DNA of 64,000 bases from CAVONV01 sp963697355 (GCA_963697355.1 CAVONV010000023.1:558001-622000), one strand, 5' to 3'. Positions 32,870-45,627 are shown, numbered from the stretch's first letter. Notes: generated by a model from the letters alone, not told the origin. Made by a program: numbers and translations.

Positions 32870-34837
32870 ATGAAACTCATTAAAGATTGCATCGACATCA
32901 TTACCGAATTGGGAGGTATCACAACAGCGGAAGCAGCCCAAGAAGTCATCGCAAAGAAGGCGGATCAGGCAAACCTGGACAAGCTCAGCCGGATAAAGAA
33001 TCCGGATATCTTGAAAAAGATCGCCAACTCCATCGTTCTCTGCGAGCCGGACAGTCTCTTCATCAATACGGGTTCCGACAAAGACCGGAAATTCATTCGA
33101 GAGTATTCGCTCGAAAAGAAGGAAGAAGCAAAGTTGCCCATGGACGGGCATACGATTCATTTCGACCTCAAGGAGGAACAAGGTCGAATCGTGGATCGGA
33201 CCTTCTACATCTACAACGAAGGCGAAGAGGTCAGTTCTCTTGCCAAGAAGAAGCTGCGCGCTGAAGCCCTCGAGGAGGTGCGTAACATCATGGGCGGCAT
33301 CATGAAGGGCAAGAGGATGATGGTCGGCTTTTACGTGCGTGGGCCCGTGGGTGCACCCGCCTCCAACCCGGCGGTTGAGATCACCAGCTCCACCTACGTC
33401 ATGCACAGCGCCGACATTCTCTATCGCAACGTCTATGATGCCATCGACGGGGAAGTGAAAAAGTTGGGTCACTTCTACTGCAACCTTCACAGCGAAGGTC
33501 AGAACCGAGCGGAAGATCTTCCCAACGCCCGGGTCTTCATGGATCGCTCTCATCTGACGACCTACAGCTTCAATTGCACCTATGCGGGCAACACCCTCCT
33601 GATGAAGAAGGGCAACCATCGCTTCTCGGTGGATCGTGCTGTTTACGAGCTGCAGAGGTGAGCAGCTCTCCGAGCACATGTTCATCACCGGTATCGGGGG
33701 CCCCGGCGGCCGGATCACGTGGATGGTTGGAGCCGCTCCCAGCGGATGCGGCAAGACCACGACCGCCATGGCCGGCGACCACTTCGTGGGTGACGATTTG
33801 GCGCAGATGTGGATCGCCGACGATGGCACGGTTCGGTCGATCAATCCGGAAGCCGGTATCTTCGGTATCGTCGCAGACGTCAACTGGGATGGCGACCCCA
33901 TGCTCATGGAGTGCCTTCGCAAACCGGGTACCGAAGTCATCTGGTCGAACGTATTGATTGACGAGAACCAGGTGCCTCAGTGGACCGGTAATAATGAAGA
34001 CCCGCCACCGACAAAGGGTTTCAATTTTCAAGGACCGTGGGAAGCCGGCATGAAGGATGACCAGGGCAAAGAGATCCCCATGTCTCACCCCAACTCCCGG
34101 TGCACATTGTCCAACCGCGCCTTGGGGAACTATTCCGCTGAAAACGAGAACCCCGCAGGCGTCGATACGCGCATCTTCACATACAGCGGCCGAGACAGCG
34201 ATACCATGCCTCCCGTCTTCGTCGCCAAGACGCCTGACTACGGAGTGGTCATCGGTGCCTGCATCGTGTCCGCGGCCACGGCGACCGAGGTCGGCGTCAC
34301 GGGTGTGCGGCGCCAGCCTTGGGCCAACGCTCCCTTTACTCCCGGCTCGTTGGGTGACTACATGGACGCCCAGTTCGTGTTCTTCAACAGCAAGAAGATT
34401 GCCGATGACAAACGGCCGATTCTGGCGGGGCTCAACTACTTCCTGACCGACGAAGCCAGAGGCGGAGAAACTCGACGAAACTGCTGGGAGAGAAAAGAGA
34501 TGTCAAGGCTTGGATGGCTTGGCTGGAGAGAAGAGCCCATGGACGAGATCGACGCCATCGAGACGCCCATCGGCTACATACCCAAATACGACGATCTCAA
34601 GAAGCTGTTCAAGGAAAAGATCGACAAGGACTATCCCGAAGATCTGTACGAGAAGCAGTTTTCTCTCTATGCGGACAATATCCTCGGCCGCATCGATCTA
34701 CAAATCGAAGCCTATGGCAAGGAGGACAATGTCCCGCCTAAGTTCTTCGACCTTCTGAAAGCACAGCGCGCGGCTTGCAGGCCCTGAAGGATAAGTATGG
34801 CTCAGTCATAACACCGACACAGCTACAGCAGGGCTAG
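32870..34837 (+). CDS. pckG: Phosphoenolpyruvate carboxykinase (GTP), two frameshifts
   Basis: The start at 32870 (MKLIKDCIDI) has AGGAG right upstream. Codons up to about 33640 give the N-terminal domain with YVRGPVGAPASNPAVEITSS, NLHSEGQNRAEDLPNARVF and YAGNTLLMKKGNHRFSVDRA. The frame then stops at 33661, while the rest of the enzyme continues from about 33655 in another frame (GEQLSEHMFITGIGG) with P-loop-like PSGCGKTTTAMAG and metal-binding GDDLAQ. A second shift near 34770 hides the natural end, QALKDKYGSVITPTQLQQG, which finishes at 34837, just before the terminator. The mended length is about 655 residues. The enzyme converts oxaloacetate and GTP to PEP. Confidence 0.9.
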
Positions 34838-34850
34838 TTTTCCCTCAATA

Positions 34851-34885
34851 AAAGGCGAGCACCTCCGGGTTGCTCGCCTTTTTTG
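34851..34885 (+). terminator. Intrinsic terminator after pckG
   Basis: AAAGGCGAGCA and TGCTCGCCTTTTTT form a ten-base-pair GC-rich stem with a nine-base loop and a six-T tract. It lies 13 bases after the restored pckG stop, which supports the restored reading frame. Confidence 0.92.
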
Positions 34886-34895
34886 TGGGCAGTCA

Positions 34896-34927
34896 AGCCC
34901 GCCTTCGCTGAAGCTACGGCGAGGGCT
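34896..34927. repeat. CCGCCTTCGC palindrome after pckG
   Basis: AGCCCGCCTTCGCTGAAG followed by CTACGGCGAGGGCT folds on itself. It is a single unit of the family also present at 4396 and 19989. Confidence 0.5.
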
Positions 34928-35061
34928 CGCCTCTGACGTTGACCCCGGAAGCAGACCCAACGGCGGAGGCGGCCAGTCGAGAATTTGCCTGTACTGCAGG
35001 CTATAGTCGCTTTTCCTCCATAGGGTATTCTCTTCGCGGATGAATTCGAATTTGCAGCCGC

Positions 35062-35829
35062 TTGTTTCTACTCGTTGCTATCCTTCTTTGTCTCCAGTCG
35101 CAATCAGCGGCTCCAACAATAGGCTTTCTTCATCGAGCCGTTGAAGTCGACGGTGTTTCGTACAAATACCAAGTCTACGCCCCGAGCCATTGGAACCCCG
35201 ACAAGAAGTGGCCGGTCATCTTGTTTCTCCATGGCGCCGGTAAGCGAGGAGCCGATGGGACACGCCAAACCGAGGAGGGATTGCCCGAGGTGGTTCAGCA
35301 AACGCCGGATTTCCCGGCCGTCGTGGTGATGCCTCAGTGCCGACGAAGTACTTGGTGGGGCGAGCCTGCCATGGAAGCGCAGACCTTCAAAGTTCTCGAG
35401 CAGTCCATGAGGGAGCTCAACGGAGACCCCGACCGACTTTATCTGACCGGTCTTTCCATGGGAGGTTTTGGTGCCTGGGCGTTCGGCTACAAGTTTCCAG
35501 AGAAGTTTGCAGCGTTAGTGCCGGTTTGTGGCGGTGTCATGGACCGTCGTTTTCCGGCTCCGGATTGGCATCCAGCAGCGCGTGCTCCAGAGGATCCTTA
35601 CCGAGAGACCGCGGCAAAAATCTCCCACATTCCCGTCTGGGCGTTTCACGGCGATGCCGATCGGTCGGTCTCCGTCAGCGAATCTCGCAAGCTCCATGAA
35701 GCCCTCCAATCCGTGGGCGGGAACGTCAAGTACACCGAGTACCCCGGTGTTGGCCACAACGCCTGGGACCGTGCCTACAACGAGAAAGAGCTAATTCCCT
35801 GGCTGCTCTCCCAGCGGAAGAGGCCGTAA
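35062..35829 (+). CDS. Secreted alpha/beta hydrolase (esterase/feruloyl esterase-like)
   Basis: The protein has 255 residues with a TTG start, giving a signal peptide MFLLVAILLCLQSQSAA. A slightly upstream ATG at 35040 is in another frame; one lost base would join the two. The hydrolase fold is clear: WPVILFLHGAGKRGADG for the oxyanion region, LTGLSMGGFGAW with nucleophile Ser, FHGDADRSVSV with the acid and PGVGHNAWDRAY with the His. The closest kinds are LpqC/polyhydroxybutyrate depolymerase-like and predicted prolyl-oligopeptidase-like esterases. The substrate may be plant-derived or polyester. It precedes the membrane protein gene by about 75 bases. Confidence 0.85.
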   Translation: MFLLVAILLCLQSQSAAPTIGFLHRAVEVDGVSYKYQVYAPSHWNPDKKWPVILFLHGAGKRGADGTRQTEEGLPEVVQQTPDFPAVVVMPQCRRSTWWGEPAMEAQTFKVLEQSMRELNGDPDRLYLTGLSMGGFGAWAFGYKFPEKFAALVPVCGGVMDRRFPAPDWHPAARAPEDPYRETAAKISHIPVWAFHGDADRSVSVSESRKLHEALQSVGGNVKYTEYPGVGHNAWDRAYNEKELIPWLLSQRKRP

Positions 35830-35904
35830 GCGGATAGCGTCTTTCGCCCGCGCCGGGCCGAACGCTTCTTGAGAGGTTCGAGAATATGTTATCCTCCGCG
35901 GGCG

Positions 35905-38166
35905 ATGAAATCCGAGGCGAGGACGGATGCGGCCGGGCCCTCGGGATACCGCTCTTGGCCGACAACATGGAGACTCGCCATCGTTTCGGTTGTGCTCCTG
36001 TCGGGTCTCGTCATTCAGATCAATTTTCTGAGGAACTACCCCCAACCCATTCTCTTCGGTGATCCGGGCGCGTACTACATCGTCGGGCAGAAATTGCAGC
36101 AAGCGGTGGCCGCGATTTGGGAGGGCACCTCCTGGATGGAGGTTCTCGATTCCATTCGCGGGTACCTCTACTTCGTCGGCGTGGGCCTGGTCTATGCCAC
36201 CTTCGATCTCATCCGCCCGCATGACATCCCTTTTTTTCGAAACGTCCTGGCGATCATCAACTGTCTCGGCATGTTCGGTTGTTTCCTGTTGGCTCGAAGA
36301 CTGTCGAGATCCTTTGCCGGGGGCTTAGTCGCCCTGACCGCTGCCGCCGTTTATCCGAGTTTTTCGGTGCAGACGGGACGTATATTCCCGGAGCCCGTGA
36401 TCGGTTGTCTCTTTGTTTGGTCGGCGTTTTTTTTCGTCAAAGCCGTGGAGCGATCGAGCGTGGGATGGATGTTTCTCGCCGGACTCGGACTCGGCGCGGG
36501 GTTCTTCATCCGTGCCCAGCTCATGAGCTACTTTCCGGTTCTGTTGGGAGCGGCACTCCTCGCCTCGGCTCCGTGGTGGCTCCTTTGCCGGGAACATCGG
36601 CGGCTAGTCGTCGCCCTGGTGATCTCGTGCCTGCCTTTCATCGTTTTGTGGGGAATCGTTGTGGAGACCGTTGGTGAGGATCTTCAGGAAGTAGAGAGCT
36701 TCGGCTTCTGGACCTTTCCCGCCCAGCAACGCTATCCCTACGGCTTCTGGATGTTCTTAGAGACTGACGGCTGGCTCGGTCCCTATCAGTTGAGCAACTA
36801 TCCCTTCTATCAGACGATGCAGGCCGAGGCGGCGGACGATCCCGAGCTGTCCAGCTCGCGGGTCCGGCAGTATGCCTTCACTGCACGGTATGTCGCATCT
36901 CGCTTCGGCGAATCCGTGCTCCAGCTTGCGGAGAACGCATACAGACTTCACGCCCGCCCTGCTAACGACTACCAATGGGACTACCCGTTCCATCGGAGTG
37001 TTCAATCCTCATTCCAGAAGACCATTGTGGTTTTGGCAATTGCGGGAATCGTCACGCTTGCCGCCGGGCGTGCTTACGTCTACGGGGTCTTCTTCGTTCC
37101 CGTGAGCGTCGCACTGGTCGGCACCCTCGGTGTGACTCTTGCTCGATACAACCAGCCGGCCATGCTGATCCTCATCGCCGTCGCAGGGGGATTTCTCGGC
37201 TGGCTTCCTGCTAGGCTGCACCGCGCTCACGCGCCGGAGAGGAAAAGGGTGGTTGTCCTCGGAGGGATGGCCGTGGCGGGCCTGGTGTTCCTGTCTCTTC
37301 GGCCGTTCGTCTTGAACCCCTTGCCGGATGTTGCCCGAGCCCTCGATATTCTTGCGGTTCTGGCGCTCGTCATTGTACCGTTCTATGCTGCGCATATCGT
37401 TCTTCCTCGCGGGAAACACCGTTTGGGGCTGTTCCTTGCTTGGGTGTCCCTGACTCTGGTGGTCATTGTCCATATGGCGCGGGACCGTTCGTGGCATCAA
37501 GTCAAAACCGAACTGGGTGGCGACATCCGAGGCATCGAGCAGGAGATCCTGCTTTCCGCGGAAGCGCTGGCCCGACTGCGCAACGCGGTCGAGCTCTTTC
37601 TCGTTTTCGACATCCACGCACCGGAAGGCGCTTTGCACCGAGCCGAGCTCGAAGTGAATGGACGTCGATATGCGGGCTCCCTGCTCGTACCCGCGATGCC
37701 ACCCTTCGGCGAATCCACGACCGCCGGAGGGCGCGACCCGCGGCGATACCGACAGTGGTGGGCTCTCCCCTTATCTTACGAAGACCTGCCTCGTGCGGCG
37801 CCGGCGGTCATGGATGTGAAGCTTTTCGTCCCAGACGGGTCCACTATCGTCCTCTACGGCGACCGATTCGCTGCCCAGCAACAGCGCTACGAAGGCCCCT
37901 CCTTTGGAGACTGGCCTCACCTGGCTGCTTTAAAGCTCGAGTACGACGGGGACTATCGTATCCCCGTCCGGACTCCGTTGCGGAGCGCAGGCACCAGGAG
38001 CTTCGCTTTGGATGAACACGGTGGACGCACTTTGCTGGCGAGCGTTCACCGGGTCCGTGTCCTGTCCTTGGAAACAAGGATGGGGCGTTTGCAGTGGGAG
38101 AGCGAGCCGATTCGAGTTGGGCTCCCGTCGGCTTTGTTTCATGGCGTATCGGGAGTAAGAGCTTAG
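35905..38166 (+). CDS. Multi-pass membrane protein, GT-C glycosyltransferase-like
   Basis: The protein has 753 residues from the ATG at 35905. An N-terminal helix is followed by a loop with FGDPGAYYIVGQ, whose acidic residue sits where GT-C enzymes keep their catalytic Asp. About ten further hydrophobic helices run to residue about 520. A periplasmic beta-rich C-terminal domain follows (ELEVNGRRYAGSLLVP, KLFVPDGSTIVLYGDRF, KLEYDGDYRIPVRTPL). This layout fits dolichyl/polyprenyl-phosphate-sugar-dependent transferases of the PMT or ArnT kind. The frame ends at 38166, but the C-terminal part may go on in another frame as the next entry. Confidence 0.7.
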   Translation: MKSEARTDAAGPSGYRSWPTTWRLAIVSVVLLSGLVIQINFLRNYPQPILFGDPGAYYIVGQKLQQAVAAIWEGTSWMEVLDSIRGYLYFVGVGLVYATFDLIRPHDIPFFRNVLAIINCLGMFGCFLLARRLSRSFAGGLVALTAAAVYPSFSVQTGRIFPEPVIGCLFVWSAFFFVKAVERSSVGWMFLAGLGLGAGFFIRAQLMSYFPVLLGAALLASAPWWLLCREHRRLVVALVISCLPFIVLWGIVVETVGEDLQEVESFGFWTFPAQQRYPYGFWMFLETDGWLGPYQLSNYPFYQTMQAEAADDPELSSSRVRQYAFTARYVASRFGESVLQLAENAYRLHARPANDYQWDYPFHRSVQSSFQKTIVVLAIAGIVTLAAGRAYVYGVFFVPVSVALVGTLGVTLARYNQPAMLILIAVAGGFLGWLPARLHRAHAPERKRVVVLGGMAVAGLVFLSLRPFVLNPLPDVARALDILAVLALVIVPFYAAHIVLPRGKHRLGLFLAWVSLTLVVIVHMARDRSWHQVKTELGGDIRGIEQEILLSAEALARLRNAVELFLVFDIHAPEGALHRAELEVNGRRYAGSLLVPAMPPFGESTTAGGRDPRRYRQWWALPLSYEDLPRAAPAVMDVKLFVPDGSTIVLYGDRFAAQQQRYEGPSFGDWPHLAALKLEYDGDYRIPVRTPLRSAGTRSFALDEHGGRTLLASVHRVRVLSLETRMGRLQWESEPIRVGLPSALFHGVSGVRA

Positions 38167-38558
38167 CCGAGATGTGGGTGGATGGCGAACCAGTCGCGTC
38201 CTTTTCGCTCGGTAGCACAGACGATTGGGAAGTCGAGGCTTCGCCCTATCGTCTTTGCTTTCGGGCTGAGGATCCGAGGTCCGGAATGGCGTACGGCGGG
38301 TATCTGTTGAGTCTCCCCTCTACGCAGGAAGAAAAGACCGTGATCCTGTCGGTTAGGTTCCAACCTGGAATGAGCTTCGAGAAGATGTACTTTAGTCTGG
38401 ACATGAGAGAACAGGCCGCAGACTTGACCCAACTCGCCGCGGAGTGCAATTTGAATGGGTCGGTCAAGCTCGTCAACGGTGCGGCCCGAATTCGAGACGC
38501 ATCCTCGAATACCTACCCTGACGACACAGGCCGCTGGTCGGTGGCCGAGGTGTACTAA
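38094..38558 (+). CDS. Possible C-terminal continuation of the GT-C-like protein, or small separate gene
   Basis: The frame overlaps the end of the previous gene. From about 38145 it reads KSLAEMWVDGEPVASFSLGS and goes on for 130 residues of beta-rich, well-formed sequence (YRLCFRAEDPRSGMAYGGYL). No ribosome binding site stands before the GTG at 38094 or the ATG at 38172. Inserting one base at about 38150 would join it to the upstream protein as HGVSGV-KSLAEMW. Given other frameshifts in this window I favour a single longer protein, but a separate gene is not excluded. No family is recognised. Confidence 0.5.
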   Translation: MGERADSSWAPVGFVSWRIGSKSLAEMWVDGEPVASFSLGSTDDWEVEASPYRLCFRAEDPRSGMAYGGYLLSLPSTQEEKTVILSVRFQPGMSFEKMYFSLDMREQAADLTQLAAECNLNGSVKLVNGAARIRDASSNTYPDDTGRWSVAEVY

Positions 38559-38579
38559 AACTAAATCTCCCACTAACAC

Positions 38580-38612
38580 AAAAAGGGCGGGCGACCTTAG
38601 GCCACCCGCCCT
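38580..38612 (-). terminator. Intrinsic terminator of ppdK (minus strand)
   Basis: Read on the minus strand, AGGGCGGGTGGC and GTCGCCCGCCCT pair closely and are followed by five T. It lies about 80 bases past the restored ppdK stop. It may also serve the converging plus-strand gene. Confidence 0.85.
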
Positions 38613-38623
38613 GCTATAAGCAG

Positions 38624-38672
38624 TGACTGATAACTGGGTACCCGGTTACTGGTCACCGGTAACTGGTCACTA
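38624..38672. repeat. GGTAACTGG-type iterated repeat
   Basis: ACTGATAACTGGGTACCCGG, TTACTGGTCACCGG and TAACTGGTCACT follow each other, partly palindromic, between the ppdK terminator and its stop codon. Confidence 0.55.
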
Positions 38673-38689
38673 CCTTACTACTCCGCTAA

Positions 38690-41410
<2,721 letters not shown>

Positions 41411-41669
41411 CTCTACTCCTTTCCCCTATGGATTTTCCACAGGTGGCTAGGGGGAACCGCCTTGGGGCTGGCAACGATTTCAGTAAGATCTGCAACTCGT
41501 CCGATACAGGAGGAGTACAGGCATCTGAGCATAAGCGGCAATTATCTCAGAGTCGGGGCTCTTTGGACAAACGAGTCCTCGGGTTCTTGATGGGAGACAG
41601 CGGCCCCGAAGTCCCCACCATCCATGGGCTTCTTCATCCGGCCCCTATTTGCAGATAGAATAGGTCTTG

Positions 41670-42266
41670 ATGACAAGAAATCCAGCCTATTTCGACGTTC
41701 GCAGCTCTTTCTGGCGGAGCTGTTTCGACAAAGCTTCGGAGTACGGGCGGTACCTGGCCGATTCATCGCCTGCTCATGCGAAGCGATGGCGTGATCGTTC
41801 GGAAAGGGGGCCGAGGTTGACCGATGAGCAGATGCAGCGGCTGAGCGGTCACTCGCGAGCTCTGAACGTTTTGCTGGTCAGTGGAGCATGGTGCGGGGAC
41901 TGTGCTCGTCAGGGTCCAATGATCAAACAGATCGTCGATGCCTCGAGCGACGAGGTACGGATGCGTGTCATCGACCGAGATTTGGATCCGCTCCTTCGTG
42001 ACGAGCTGCGCATCATGGGTGCAATGCGGGTTCCGGTTGTGGTTTTTCTGACCGAAGATTTCTTTGAAGTCGCGCGATTCGGAGACCAAACTTTGACCAG
42101 CTATCGAAAAGGTGTTGCGGTGGAATCGAGAGAAGGTTCCTCGAAATCGTACCGGTCTCCGGAGGACGAGTCAGCAGCCGAGTTGGAGGAGTGGGTGTGT
42201 CTCTTCGAACGAGCGTTGCTTATGGTGCGTTCGAGTCCGTTTCTGCGAAGGCGATACGGTGATTGA
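41670..42266 (+). CDS. Thioredoxin-like protein with WCGDC active site
   Basis: The protein has 198 residues from the ATG at 41670. An N-terminal helical part (about 1-60) precedes a thioredoxin fold with ALNVLLVSGAWCGDCARQGP (CGDC redox pair, about residues 76-79) and the cis-Pro strand MRVPVVVFLTED. It has no signal peptide, so it is cytoplasmic. The CGDC motif and length fit the thioredoxin_9-type family, whose members are often annotated as thiol reductases of unknown target. It is divergent from ppdK across about 260 bases, in which no clear promoter was pinned down. Confidence 0.83.
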   Translation: MTRNPAYFDVRSSFWRSCFDKASEYGRYLADSSPAHAKRWRDRSERGPRLTDEQMQRLSGHSRALNVLLVSGAWCGDCARQGPMIKQIVDASSDEVRMRVIDRDLDPLLRDELRIMGAMRVPVVVFLTEDFFEVARFGDQTLTSYRKGVAVESREGSSKSYRSPEDESAAELEEWVCLFERALLMVRSSPFLRRRYGD

Positions 42267-42372
42267 CTCTCGGAAGTTCGGACAAGAGAGGACCCATCCG
42301 GTCAGACCCCTCAGATCCCATTAGTCCAGATCTCAACCATGGGATCTGAGCGGCCTAACTTTCACGTCAACA

Positions 42373-45300
42373 TCAATCCCGTACGGAGACGATGCCCCCG
42401 ATGCCTTTGTCCTTCAGCAATTGGGTGAAGGCGGCGATCTCCTCATCCTTGATGGCCTGGAACTGGCTCTGAGATGCATCGATTTGCTGACGGTATTGCT
42501 CGAGTACGTCCATTTGTTGGGCTGTCGGAGGAAAGTCGCTGCTGCCGATGTATCCCGCAAGACTGGCGAGCTTGGCGTAGAGCCTTCGTGGCCACCAGAG
42601 AGTATCCTGGCGGGCACCGGAAAGCCTGAGATCAAAGAATCGGTTCTCCAGTTCCATGAGCTTCTCGTCCAGGGCTTTTCCGGCCTCGAGAATTTCCTTC
42701 GCATCATCCTGGTCTTCGAGCATTTCGTCGAGGTCGTAGAGTTGCTTTCGCGTCCACTCGATTTCATTGATCATACCGACGACATTGTTGATATGGTTGC
42801 GGATCTCGAGTAGCGTGCCGACTTGATCGATGACCTGTTGCTCGGTACCCGTGGAACTGGGGTCTTTTCTCACGGTGATGTTCTGCGTGAACTCTTTTTC
42901 GCCGACACTCAGCTTGACCCCGTAAGTTCCAGGTGCGGCGAGGACGGCAAGGCGCCGGCCTTCCCCGAGAGGACGCCAACCCTCGTCCGGTATTTTCACG
43001 TGAGAATGCTCCACGGGCTTGGTTCTGAGCTTCGGAGCTTCGGTACGGTCGTATCGGAGATCCCAATAGAAGCGATTGATCCCCGCCTTCTTCGGGAGAG
43101 GTTTGGGTTTCGGGCCTCCACGCTCACGCGAGTCCGCCTCTTCAGGTTTCTCCGTGTAGGTCCGGACGACAACGCCCTTGGCATCGAGGATCTGGAGTCG
43201 GATCTCTTGTTCTTCGGGAACTTCTTTCAAGTAGTAGTTGATGGGCGCGCCGTAGGTAGGGTTCTTCCCGGCACCAAAATCCTCGGGCTGGCTGACATGG
43301 GACTCTTTGTTGCGGAAGCGGTAGGCGGCGCGCGGAGGAAACAAGGTGACGTCGGACTCCTGGATTTCTTTTGAGAAGTTCTGGAGCGGTGTGATGTCAT
43401 CTAGGATCCAGAATCCACGGCCGTAGGTTCCCAATACCAAATCGTTGAAATGCTCTTGGATAGTAATCCAGTGCACGGGGACCTGTGGCAAGTTGTTTTG
43501 AAGAGGCTGCCATGCACTTCCGTCGTCGAAGGATACGTAGAGCGCGTTCTCGGTACCGGCATAGAGCAACCCTTGGCGTACTGGGTCCTCACGAACGCAG
43601 TGGGTGTAGCTATGGGTGCCTTTGGGTATCCCGGAACTGATCAGCTTCCATGTCTTGCCGTAATCCGCCGTCTTATAGATGTAGGGGTCGGTATTGTTCA
43701 CTTGATGGTAGTCGAGGGTGATGTAGGCTGTACCTGCCGCGTAGCGCGAGGCCTCGATGTTGCTCACCGTTCCGAGCGGAGGAAGATTGGGAATGTTCTC
43801 TGTCACGTTTTCCCAGCTGGCGCCGCCGTCGCGCGTAATGTGAATGATCCCGTCATTGCTGCCCGTCCAAATCACTCCTTCCTCGAGAGGCGACTCGGCG
43901 ATGGCGAACAAGACGCAAGCGTAGGTTGGGCTGGCGTCGTCGGGGGTGAGCCCGCCCGTTTTTTGCTGCTTCTCTTTGTCGTTTGTCGTCAGATCGGGGC
44001 TGATCACTTCCCAGCTATGACCGCCGTCCGTCGTTTTGTGGACGTGCTGGCTTCCCGCATAAACTCGATTGTGATCATGAGGTGAGATGACAACGGGGAA
44101 GGTCCATTGAAACCGGTATTTCAATTCCCCGGCGGGCCAGCCTTCAGGATTGTCCGGCCATACCGAAACAGTGCGGCTATGACCGGTCGAGTGGTCATAG
44201 CGCGAGAGGATGCCCTCGTAGCAGCCTGACCATACGATGTTGTTCTCGACAGGATCGGGAATGGCGAAGCCGGACTCGCAGCCGCCCACCGAATGCCAGG
44301 CGCCAATGGGAATATCGCCCGACTCGAGTGTGTTGCTGGGTCCTCGAAACGAGGGACCGTCTTGTCGGTTGCCGAAAACGAAGTAGGGGATCTGGTTGTC
44401 CGTGTAGACGTGGTACATCTGGGCCGTCGGTATTCGTGGACGCAACCAGCTTTCTCCGCGTGTCGTCGAGATGTGGATACCCCCATCGTTGCCGACCACC
44501 ATCCGGTCGGGGATCAGGGGATCGATCCACATGTCGTGGTTGTCACCGCCGGCGTCGTTTTGAAAGATGGTGACGCCACCGTCCAGAGATGTGGTGTGAC
44601 GCATGGCCATGAAGTGGACTTCGTTGGCGTCATCCGGAGCTGCAACGAGCCGGCTGTAGTAATGAGGTCGCTGCACGAGCGTGTGGTCGCTGTTGATGAG
44701 CTTCCATGAGTTGCCGCCGTCGTCCGATCGCCATAACACGCCCTGGTGCTCGTCCAGTTCGTCGAAATCTCCATGGACGTTCGTTTCGATGAGAGCGTAG
44801 ATGCGGTTCGAGTCACGGGGCGTCATGGCGAGGGCCACCTTGCCCCAAGGGGGTTTAGGTAAGCCCTTTTCAGTAAGTTTCTTCCAGCTCAGACCTCCGT
44901 CGGTTGATTTGTAGAGCCCACTGCCCGGACCTCCGCTTTGCCGCCCCCAGGTCCAGATTTGCATCTGCCACGTTCCGGCGAAGAGGATGCGCGGGTTGTT
45001 CGGGTCCATGACCAGATCGGAAGCGCCTGTGTTCTCGTCCACAAAGAGGACCCGGTCCCACGTCTCGCCACCGTCGGCTGTCCGATAGACGCCACGCTCC
45101 TCCTGAGGGCCATAGCAATGGCCAAGGGCTGCGGCGAGAACGATATCGGGATTGTCGGGGTGGATGACGATCCGTCCTATCCGGCCGGTTTTTTCCAGGC
45201 CCGTCAATTTCCAATTCTTACCGGCGTCCGTCGATTTGTAGATGCCGGCACCGACCGAGATGTTGCTCCTGATCTTGGCCTCTCCCGTGCCCACCCAAAC

Positions 45301-45627
45301 GACGTTAGGATCAGAAGGTGCAATAGCCATTGAGCCGATGGAGGCCACCGGTTGATCGTCAAAAATCGGCTTCCAGTGGACACCTCCATCTGTGGTCTTG
45401 AAGGCTCCACCGGATGCCGATCCGAAGTAATAGATGTTGGGATCGCCTGGTACGCCGACGACCGCACTGACTCGGTTGCCAACAGGCCCTATGTGTCGGT
45501 ACTCGAGCTGCGCGAATGTCTTGTCTTCCTCTGTATCTTCTTCTTGTGCAGCGATAGCGGTGCCGGAAGAGGCCAAAAGGATCGCCACAAACGACAACAA
45601 CAGCAACTGGACCCAACGGTTTCGCAT
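42373..45627 (-). CDS. Exported BNR/VPS10-type beta-propeller protein
   Basis: The protein has 1084 residues with a signal peptide ending GTAIAAQ. Residues about 40-740 hold repeated Asp-box units (SxDxGxxW): KTTDGGVHWKPI, KSTDAGKNWKLT, RTADGGETWDRV, KSTDGGLSWKKL, RSDDGGNSWKLI, KTTDGGHSWEVI and ITRDGGASWENV, enough for one or two propellers of the sialidase/sortilin type. About 790-950 is a beta domain with an embedded Pro/Lys-rich linker, and the last 130 residues are helical. Such large proteins are common in Acidobacteria and are often called glycosyl hydrolase-like, but no sialidase Arg triad was identified. Binding or proteolysis-related roles are possible. Confidence 0.85.
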   Translation of the reverse strand: MRNRWVQLLLLSFVAILLASSGTAIAAQEEDTEEDKTFAQLEYRHIGPVGNRVSAVVGVPGDPNIYYFGSASGGAFKTTDGGVHWKPIFDDQPVASIGSMAIAPSDPNVVWVGTGEAKIRSNISVGAGIYKSTDAGKNWKLTGLEKTGRIGRIVIHPDNPDIVLAAALGHCYGPQEERGVYRTADGGETWDRVLFVDENTGASDLVMDPNNPRILFAGTWQMQIWTWGRQSGGPGSGLYKSTDGGLSWKKLTEKGLPKPPWGKVALAMTPRDSNRIYALIETNVHGDFDELDEHQGVLWRSDDGGNSWKLINSDHTLVQRPHYYSRLVAAPDDANEVHFMAMRHTTSLDGGVTIFQNDAGGDNHDMWIDPLIPDRMVVGNDGGIHISTTRGESWLRPRIPTAQMYHVYTDNQIPYFVFGNRQDGPSFRGPSNTLESGDIPIGAWHSVGGCESGFAIPDPVENNIVWSGCYEGILSRYDHSTGHSRTVSVWPDNPEGWPAGELKYRFQWTFPVVISPHDHNRVYAGSQHVHKTTDGGHSWEVISPDLTTNDKEKQQKTGGLTPDDASPTYACVLFAIAESPLEEGVIWTGSNDGIIHITRDGGASWENVTENIPNLPPLGTVSNIEASRYAAGTAYITLDYHQVNNTDPYIYKTADYGKTWKLISSGIPKGTHSYTHCVREDPVRQGLLYAGTENALYVSFDDGSAWQPLQNNLPQVPVHWITIQEHFNDLVLGTYGRGFWILDDITPLQNFSKEIQESDVTLFPPRAAYRFRNKESHVSQPEDFGAGKNPTYGAPINYYLKEVPEEQEIRLQILDAKGVVVRTYTEKPEEADSRERGGPKPKPLPKKAGINRFYWDLRYDRTEAPKLRTKPVEHSHVKIPDEGWRPLGEGRRLAVLAAPGTYGVKLSVGEKEFTQNITVRKDPSSTGTEQQVIDQVGTLLEIRNHINNVVGMINEIEWTRKQLYDLDEMLEDQDDAKEILEAGKALDEKLMELENRFFDLRLSGARQDTLWWPRRLYAKLASLAGYIGSSDFPPTAQQMDVLEQYRQQIDASQSQFQAIKDEEIAAFTQLLKDKGIGGIVSVRD

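Noticed and set aside
33640..33665. Programmed ribosomal frameshift in pckG
   Set aside because: No slippery heptamer or downstream structure is evident, and the same kind of single-base shifts occur in unrelated genes nearby, pointing to sequence error instead.
32828..33940. 370-residue minus-strand frame opposite pckG
   Set aside because: The plus strand holds conserved PEP carboxykinase motifs on both sides of the frameshift; the minus frame has none.
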